This document shows, piece after piece, positions 59,384-64,000 of a DNA stretch of 64,000 nucleotides (the first letter of the stretch is position 1; the number at the start of each line of letters is the position of its first letter). The stretch comes from JAHEKD01 sp965204695. GTDB taxonomy: Bacteria; Pseudomonadota; Gammaproteobacteria; Arenicellales; JAHEKD01. The stretch is from the NCBI GenBank assembly GCA_965204695.1, contig OZ242007.1, positions 2,790,001-2,854,000 of the forward strand, written 5' to 3'. The notes under the pieces were generated by a model. That model saw nothing but the letters and a program-made list of their open reading frames with translations. It searched no databases and was not told the origin of the DNA. The position numbers were made by a program, and so were the translations under genes.

Positions 59384-60427
59384 TTATTTTTTCAGGTTGG
59401 TCCAGATTTTGTCGTAAACCGCCTGGGTTTCTTCATCACAAACCTGAATGAATACACCTTCCCCTGCATCAGCATGCGGGTTGTTTTCAGGTTGAGATTT
59501 CAGCGTTGGATCTAGAAATTCGTCAGATCCGGTGATGCCGTTGTTATAACGGGCGAAGTTTGATACTGCGGCAATATTCTCAGGCTCCAGCAGAAAGTCC
59601 ATGAACTTCAGCGCATTCTCGCGATTTGGAGCGTCTTTTAACAAAACTACGTTATCCATCCATGCAACATAGCCTTCACGCGGGAACGCATATTGCAAGG
59701 TTTCAAGTTCGGCCCGTGCCTTGGCTGAAAAGCCGTCATAGATCATACCAACTGTCACGTCGCTTGACACCAGAACCTCTTTCGCTGTGTCCGAATTGAA
59801 CGATGCCCAATGTGCCTTGGCCGTTTGTAGCATTTCGTTCAATGCCTTTAACTGTTCACGGTCAGTTGAACACTGTGGAATCCCCATGTGTAACGCACCA
59901 AATGCCATCACTTCCCCTTGGCTATCAAGCATATTGATCCGGCCCGACAATTCCTCTGGAGGATTGAACAGGATGTCTGTGGTGTTGATGTCACCGGAGT
60001 ATACAGCGGTATCTACAGCAAAGGCGGTCGAGCCCCACTGATAAGGGATCGAATGCTTGCGGCCAGGATCAAAGCTGGGATCGGCCCATTGCGCTTGAAT
60101 ATTGCCCGTGTTGGCCAGTTCTCCATCGGCAATGGTATCCAGCATGCCCTCAGCCAACATGATTGCCACCATATAATCGCCAGGCACGGCAACATCGTAA
60201 GTACCTAGAGCACCGGCTTTCAGTGATGCCAGCATGGCTTCGTTACTATCATAAGTGTCCATGGTGACTTCTACATTGTGTTCGGCTGCGAATTTATCCA
60301 GCAATTCCTGTGGCATATATTCAAACCAGTGATAAATAACCAGTTTGCCGTCAGCGCTAGCTACATTGGTTGCCAGCGCAAGGGCAACAGCTATTGCACT
60401 GGCCGTGGTTTTCAGAAGTTTTTTCAT
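59384..60427 (-). CDS. Pot-type periplasmic binding protein (spermidine/putrescine family)
   Basis: A 347-residue SBP_bac_1/PotD-like protein from ATG 60427, which has GGAG 6 nt before it. Residues 1-25 form a Sec signal (MKKLLKTTASAIAVALALAT, cleavage after ASA). LVIYHWFEYMPQELL starts the mature domain; VAVPGDYMVAIM and NALKFMDFLLEPENIAAV are family-typical. Aromatic residues such as W and Y that cage amines are present (YHWFEYM, YQWGST). Ligand could be putrescine, agmatine or another cationic amine, in line with the ureohydrolase nearby. Last gene of the operon, before a strong hairpin. Confidence 0.92.
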   Translation of the reverse strand: MKKLLKTTASAIAVALALATNVASADGKLVIYHWFEYMPQELLDKFAAEHNVEVTMDTYDSNEAMLASLKAGALGTYDVAVPGDYMVAIMLAEGMLDTIADGELANTGNIQAQWADPSFDPGRKHSIPYQWGSTAFAVDTAVYSGDINTTDILFNPPEELSGRINMLDSQGEVMAFGALHMGIPQCSTDREQLKALNEMLQTAKAHWASFNSDTAKEVLVSSDVTVGMIYDGFSAKARAELETLQYAFPREGYVAWMDNVVLLKDAPNRENALKFMDFLLEPENIAAVSNFARYNNGITGSDEFLDPTLKSQPENNPHADAGEGVFIQVCDEETQAVYDKIWTNLKK

Positions 60428-60446
60428 CTTGGTCTCCATAGTTAAG

Positions 60447-61259
60447 TTATTTGGTTTTGTCAGATTTACCGACGAAATAGCTGATAGTGACCATCACAAT
60501 AGACACCCCCAGCAACAGGGTTGATATGGCCATAATATTGGGTTTGATCCCCTGTTTTACCGATCCGAAGATTGCCGTCGGCAGAGTTTCGACACCCGCA
60601 CCTTTGACAAAATTAGTGATAATAAAGTCATCCAGGCTGACGATAAAAGCCAGCAGGAATCCAGAGATAATTCCGGGCATCATCAATGGCATCAACACTT
60701 TAGTAAACGCCTGGCGCTTGGTGGCATAAAGATCCTGCGCGGCTTCTTCGAAGCTGTTTTCAATCCCCTGCATCCGAGCCTGGATGGGCAGATAGGCAAA
60801 TGGAATGCAAAAAGCAATATGTGCCACCAGAATGGTCATCAACCCGCGATCAAAGCCGATCGAGTTAAAAAAGATCAAGGTTGCCACTGCTGTCACGATT
60901 TCGGGCACCATCAATGGTAGGCTGATCAAGCCTAATGATGCAGTTCGCAGCTTGAATCTACCACCGCGCACCATCGCCGTGGCCGCCAGTGTAGCAATGG
61001 TTGTAGAAACTGTTGCCGCGATAATCGCAATGATGAACGAATTCCGTGCTGCTAGTTTGAAGGTGTTTGATTCCGGCCCTGTAAATACGTCGATATACCA
61101 GCGAAAACTCATGCCTTCCCAATTGGTCAGTGATTGTGACGCGTTGAAGCTGTAGATCGTTACGATTACCAGCGGTAAATAAAGCACCGCAAGACAAACC
61201 AAGGTTATGGTGCGAAAGCCAGTAAAGGTCTTGATATCGTATTTTTTCCCTCTAGCCAT
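60447..61259 (-). CDS. Pot-type ABC permease, PotC/PotI-like
   Basis: A 270-residue permease with six membrane segments. The EAA loop is FEEAAQDLYATKRQAFTKVL and PGIISGFLLAFIVSLDDFII follows, a PotC hallmark. NASQSLTNWEGMSFRWY is the family-typical first periplasmic region. It lies directly beside the PotB-like gene (stop and start touch at 61259). Confidence 0.93.
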   Translation of the reverse strand: MARGKKYDIKTFTGFRTITLVCLAVLYLPLVIVTIYSFNASQSLTNWEGMSFRWYIDVFTGPESNTFKLAARNSFIIAIIAATVSTTIATLAATAMVRGGRFKLRTASLGLISLPLMVPEIVTAVATLIFFNSIGFDRGLMTILVAHIAFCIPFAYLPIQARMQGIENSFEEAAQDLYATKRQAFTKVLMPLMMPGIISGFLLAFIVSLDDFIITNFVKGAGVETLPTAIFGSVKQGIKPNIMAISTLLLGVSIVMVTISYFVGKSDKTK

Positions 61260-62188
61260 CAGTTTGCACCTTTTTCAGCTTTTGCCTGTTGACGTGCAAA
61301 GATCAACAAGATGATCAGAACCATGGTCAACAGGATCATCGAGGCGGCTGCCCCAAAAGGCCAATTACCGGCATTACCTTTGAATTGTTCTTCGATCAAT
61401 GACCCGATCATGAAGTTTTTGGCGCCTCCTAACAGGTCAGGGGCCAGGAAAGAGCCCATCGACGGAACAAACACTAGGATACATCCTGCAATCACTCCCG
61501 GTTTTACTGCTGGAAGCAGGACTCGCCGCAAGGTGGTAAATTTGCTGGCGTAAAGATCTGCCGCTGCCTCGGAGAGTGAGAAATTGTAGCGTTCAACCGC
61601 CGCATAAATCGGCAGCACCATGAAGGGTAGATAGGAATAAAACAGACCCAACTGCACCGCAAAATTGGTGTTTACAATATGGATTGGGCTGTCGATCAGG
61701 CCGATACTCATCAACAAATCATTCAATGGTCCATTGTCACGCAACAGGAATTTCATTGATACCGTTCGGATCAGCAGGTTCACCCAATAGGGGATTGTGA
61801 TCAGGAATACCCATATTGGGCGTATTTTTTCAGGTTGCGTCGCAATAAAATAAGCGGTTGGAAATCCAATCAATAGACTAAGCAGCGTTGCTGCAGCAGC
61901 TTGCCAGATCGAACGCCAGAAGATATTGATGTAAGTCCATTCGATTTTTGGGGGTTCATCGCCAAATAAACCTCGGTCAAAAAAGAACTGATCATAAGCT
62001 GCTAGGCTGAATTCCCAGATCACTCCGCCTCTGAACTCTTTGGTCAGGAACGAATAAATCAGCATCATCACGACCGGCGCCAAAACGAAGATGGCCAATA
62101 CCAGCCATGCCGGCATTAATAGCCAATTACGTGCCTCAGCGTAGGTGTCTGTGGTGGCGCTGCCGCCGCTTGCTACGCCGGCCGCCAT
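61259..62188 (-). CDS. Pot-type ABC permease, PotB/PotH-like
   Basis: A 309-residue permease; the EAA loop is LSEAAADLYASKFTTLRRVL and the core has TPYWVNLLIRT-like IPYWVNLLIRTVSMKFLL. The long periplasmic insert near residues 70-95 (FFDRGLFGDEPPKIEWTY) fits PotB/PotH. Adjacent genes share their boundary base (stop/start overlap with the ATPase gene at 62188). Confidence 0.93.
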   Translation of the reverse strand: MAAGVASGGSATTDTYAEARNWLLMPAWLVLAIFVLAPVVMMLIYSFLTKEFRGGVIWEFSLAAYDQFFFDRGLFGDEPPKIEWTYINIFWRSIWQAAAATLLSLLIGFPTAYFIATQPEKIRPIWVFLITIPYWVNLLIRTVSMKFLLRDNGPLNDLLMSIGLIDSPIHIVNTNFAVQLGLFYSYLPFMVLPIYAAVERYNFSLSEAAADLYASKFTTLRRVLLPAVKPGVIAGCILVFVPSMGSFLAPDLLGGAKNFMIGSLIEEQFKGNAGNWPFGAAASMILLTMVLIILLIFARQQAKAEKGAN

Positions 62189-63279
62189 CAGTCAATCAAT
62201 AGGCGCGCAGAGCCTATCTCCACATCGACATAGACAGGTGTTCCCGGGTCAAAAATGCCGGTGTTACCTTTGTCAGAATTTTGTGTGCGGACGGTCAGGT
62301 TTAGCCCGCCGGCCAGTTCTACGATAGTGTGCAGGTCAGTTCCGGCATAAACGTTTTCACTCACTACACCTTGCAGGTTTTCGTCTTCCACCTGTTCTGA
62401 GACCAGTCTCATGCGCTCAGGCCGGATCGACATATGCACTTTCGAGCCAACATCTACCCCCTCAACCGTGTCACAGGATAAAGTAATGCCGTTACCGAAA
62501 TTACACATGGCTCTGGTGCCAGTAATTGAATCGACGGTGACCTCCAGAAGATTGGTTTCACCGATGAAATCGGCGACAAATTTGTTGCGTGGACGTTCAT
62601 AGATATCCTCAGCCCCACCCAATTGCTGTAATTTACCTGCTGACATAACAGCAATGCGATCAGACATGGTCAGGGCTTCTTCCTGATCATGGGTCACAAA
62701 GATAAAGGTAATCCCGGTTTCACGCTGCAAATGTTTCAATTCCAACTGCATCGCTTTACGCAGTTTCAGGTCAAGTGCTGACAGCGGCTCGTCCAAAAGT
62801 AATACTTTGGGTTGAGGTGCCAACGCTCGTGCCAGAGCAACCCGTTGCTGTTGACCACCTGATAGTTGGGAGGGTTTGCGGGCCGAAAACTGCGAAAGTT
62901 GTACCAGTTCCAATACCTCCTCAGCCCGCTTGCGTGCGTCAGCCCTGGAGGCTCCTTTCATTTCCAGACCAAAGCCGACATTGTCGAGAACTGTCATATG
63001 CGGAAATAGAGAATAGTTCTGAAAAACGGTGTTAACCGGTCGCTGATTAGGCGGCAAATTCTCGATCTCATCACCGTAGAGGAAAATTGACCCTTCAGTG
63101 ACATCTTCAAATCCGGCAATCATCCTTAACAATGTAGTCTTGCCACAGCCAGAGGGACCCAGAAGTGTGAAGAACTCATTGTCTTCAATTGATAACGAAA
63201 TTCGTTCTAGTGCAGTGAAATCGCCATATCGCTTCACCGCATCGCGAACCTCAATAGCTTTAACTCTATCTTCTGCCAA
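62188..63279 (-). CDS. Pot-type ABC ATPase, PotA/PotG-like
   Basis: A 363-residue ATPase. Walker A is LGPSGCGKTTLLR, the signature is LSGGQQQRVALARAL, Walker B KVLLLDEPLSALDLK, and the switch is VTHDQEEAL. The C-terminal 120 residues form a TOBE-type domain (SIRPERMRLV, ENVYAGTDLH). The start is TTG 63279, supported by AGGAGG at 63286-63291, 6 nt before it; the ORF's upstream start at 63318 lacks a ribosome site. It is the first gene of the operon. Confidence 0.93.
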   Translation of the reverse strand: MAEDRVKAIEVRDAVKRYGDFTALERISLSIEDNEFFTLLGPSGCGKTTLLRMIAGFEDVTEGSIFLYGDEIENLPPNQRPVNTVFQNYSLFPHMTVLDNVGFGLEMKGASRADARKRAEEVLELVQLSQFSARKPSQLSGGQQQRVALARALAPQPKVLLLDEPLSALDLKLRKAMQLELKHLQRETGITFIFVTHDQEEALTMSDRIAVMSAGKLQQLGGAEDIYERPRNKFVADFIGETNLLEVTVDSITGTRAMCNFGNGITLSCDTVEGVDVGSKVHMSIRPERMRLVSEQVEDENLQGVVSENVYAGTDLHTIVELAGGLNLTVRTQNSDKGNTGIFDPGTPVYVDVEIGSARLLID

Positions 63280-63318
63280 GGTGCCCCTCCTGGCCACAGA
63301 TTTCGCGTCTATTACCAA

Positions 63319-63617
63319 TCGATTCCAGGTGTGTTGTCCCAGCCCAGATCATCATCTTTCCTCATATGTGCTTATAAAGCACAGTTTGGCAGAAATCCAA
63401 AAACAAATAAAATATTATTTATTTGTATTCTTAATAGTTTTTTTCTATGCTACTTAAAAAGAAATATATGAAACGTTGAGACATGAAAGTAAGTGTTACG
63501 AGCAATATTAGTTATTAGTTAATGCTAGATGTTGCTCTGTGAGGTCTAGTAATTGTGAGTAGGAGTTTAGTTGTCTTTGCTAAAACACTAAGCTTTGTGG
63601 ATATATTTCTCGGTAGG
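63319..63617. other. Intergenic region upstream of the Pot operon
   Basis: About 299 nt, AT-rich. It should contain the promoter of the Pot operon but I see no clear boxes or operators; an A/T-rich run (AAATAAAATATTATTTATTTG) lies near 63400-63425 and may be UP-like. No gene is supported. Confidence 0.4.
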
Positions 63618-64000
63618 TCATAAAAGTGCCATTGAAAGAATTGGAAATTTGCTTAATGCCAAAAGTACTAGGAGTGTTGATAATAAGAATGGCCAAAGTG
63701 CCTTGAAGATCTCAGTTGGCTCTGCTCCAGACATGGAGGACGCGATGTACAAACCAATGCCTACAGGAGGTGTCAGGAGTCCAAGAATTAAATTGATGCT
63801 GATGATGACTCCAAATTGAAAAGGGCTGATATCGTATGAATTCATGGCAATTGGAAGAAGTATGGGGATGATCAAAATCATGGCGGCAATACCGTCTATC
63901 AGCATACCGACTAACAAAAGTGCTGCATTGACAATTAGCAGAAACAAGAACGGATCGGATGTGACTGTGGTTATCAAAGCAGCCAGCTTTTGGGGTAACG
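63618..64000 (-). CDS. TRAP transporter large permease DctM, C-terminal fragment (runs off right edge)
   Basis: 127 residues are visible, continuing beyond the window (LPQKLAALITTVTSDPFLF at the edge). NAALLLVGMLIDGIAAMILIIPILLPIA, then INLILGLLTPPVGIGLYIASSMSG with the DctM hallmark LTPPVGIGLY, and a last hydrophobic helix. DctM is the large membrane subunit of TRAP importers for organic acids and some zwitterions. The ribosomal start and partner DctQ/DctP lie outside. Substrate unknown; TRAP systems that carry ectoine and other osmolytes exist. Confidence 0.9.
   Translation of the reverse strand, partial: LPQKLAALITTVTSDPFLFLLIVNAALLLVGMLIDGIAAMILIIPILLPIAMNSYDISPFQFGVIISINLILGLLTPPVGIGLYIASSMSGAEPTEIFKALWPFLLSTLLVLLALSKFPILSMALL

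Noticed and set aside
1..64000. CRISPR arrays, tRNA or rRNA genes, transposases
   Set aside because: No regularly spaced repeats, cloverleaf-like genes or transposase motifs were recognised by eye in the window.

Overview
The window looks like part of a marine or soil proteobacterial chromosome, most likely a gammaproteobacterium. This is inferred from moderate-to-low GC by eye, Tat-exported binding proteins, a RarD-type permease, heterotetrameric sarcosine oxidase genes and the gene density; nothing here fixes the taxon. There are no rRNA, tRNA, CRISPR or insertion-sequence genes that I can support. Both ends cut genes: an FAD amine dehydrogenase on the left and a TRAP DctM permease on the right.

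Most of the DNA appears to serve uptake and catabolism of quaternary and N-methylated amines (betaines) and related amino acids. It encodes six Rieske oxygenase alpha subunits but only one reductase, two MttB-family (trimethylamine/betaine methyltransferase-like) proteins, a dimethylglycine-dehydrogenase-like flavoprotein, a complete sarcosine-oxidase-type SoxBDAG set, and an enolase-superfamily epimerase-like protein. It also encodes a HutD protein, a histidine-ammonia-lyase-like protein lacking the MIO serine, and three ABC uptake systems or parts of them.

Layout. (i) 1-16.2 kb: a module with six copies of the palindrome TGTGATCACA in three promoter regions, probably the regulon of the GntR/FCD regulator at 8014. 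It holds the FAD dehydrogenase, a frameshifted M20 amidohydrolase, two MttB-like genes, two Tat-exported family-5 binding proteins without permeases, two Rieske oxygenases, the reductase, an M29-like protein and an AhpD-like protein. (ii) 16.4-22.8 kb: miscellaneous small genes, an alpha/beta hydrolase, a decaying MerR/binding-protein pair and a third Rieske gene. (iii) 23.1-25.7 kb: an isolated VgrG-PAAR-NTF2-like cassette. (iv) 25.7-34.4 kb: glutamine amidotransferase, SulP and RarD transporters, then a polar amino-acid ABC transporter with a second AhpD-like/M29-like pair. (v) 34.5-37.7 kb: a LysR regulator, and a two-subunit ThDP decarboxylase with an aminotransferase. (vi) 37.8-46.5 kb: a plus-strand operon of deacylase, aldehyde dehydrogenase, Rieske, two tandem unknown paralogs, DUF1116, amidase and Rieske. 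(vii) 46.5-55.5 kb: a minus-strand operon of SoxBDAG, RidA, Asp/Glu racemase-like, Rieske, epimerase-like and HutD. (viii) 55.6-59.2 kb: ureohydrolase, ornithine-cyclodeaminase-like and MIO-less lyase. (ix) 59.4-63.3 kb: a Pot-type ABC transporter.

A plausible working scheme is that betaines enter by the ABC and TRAP systems and lose an N-methyl group as formaldehyde by Rieske chemistry. They would then be demethylated further by the flavoprotein dehydrogenase or SoxBDAG, while hydrolases, aldehyde dehydrogenase and racemase/epimerase enzymes process the carbon skeleton. The least explained parts are the unknown tandem paralogs with DUF1116 and an amidase, the duplicated M29-like/AhpD-like pair, the aerobic MttB genes without a corrinoid protein, and the MIO-less lyase.
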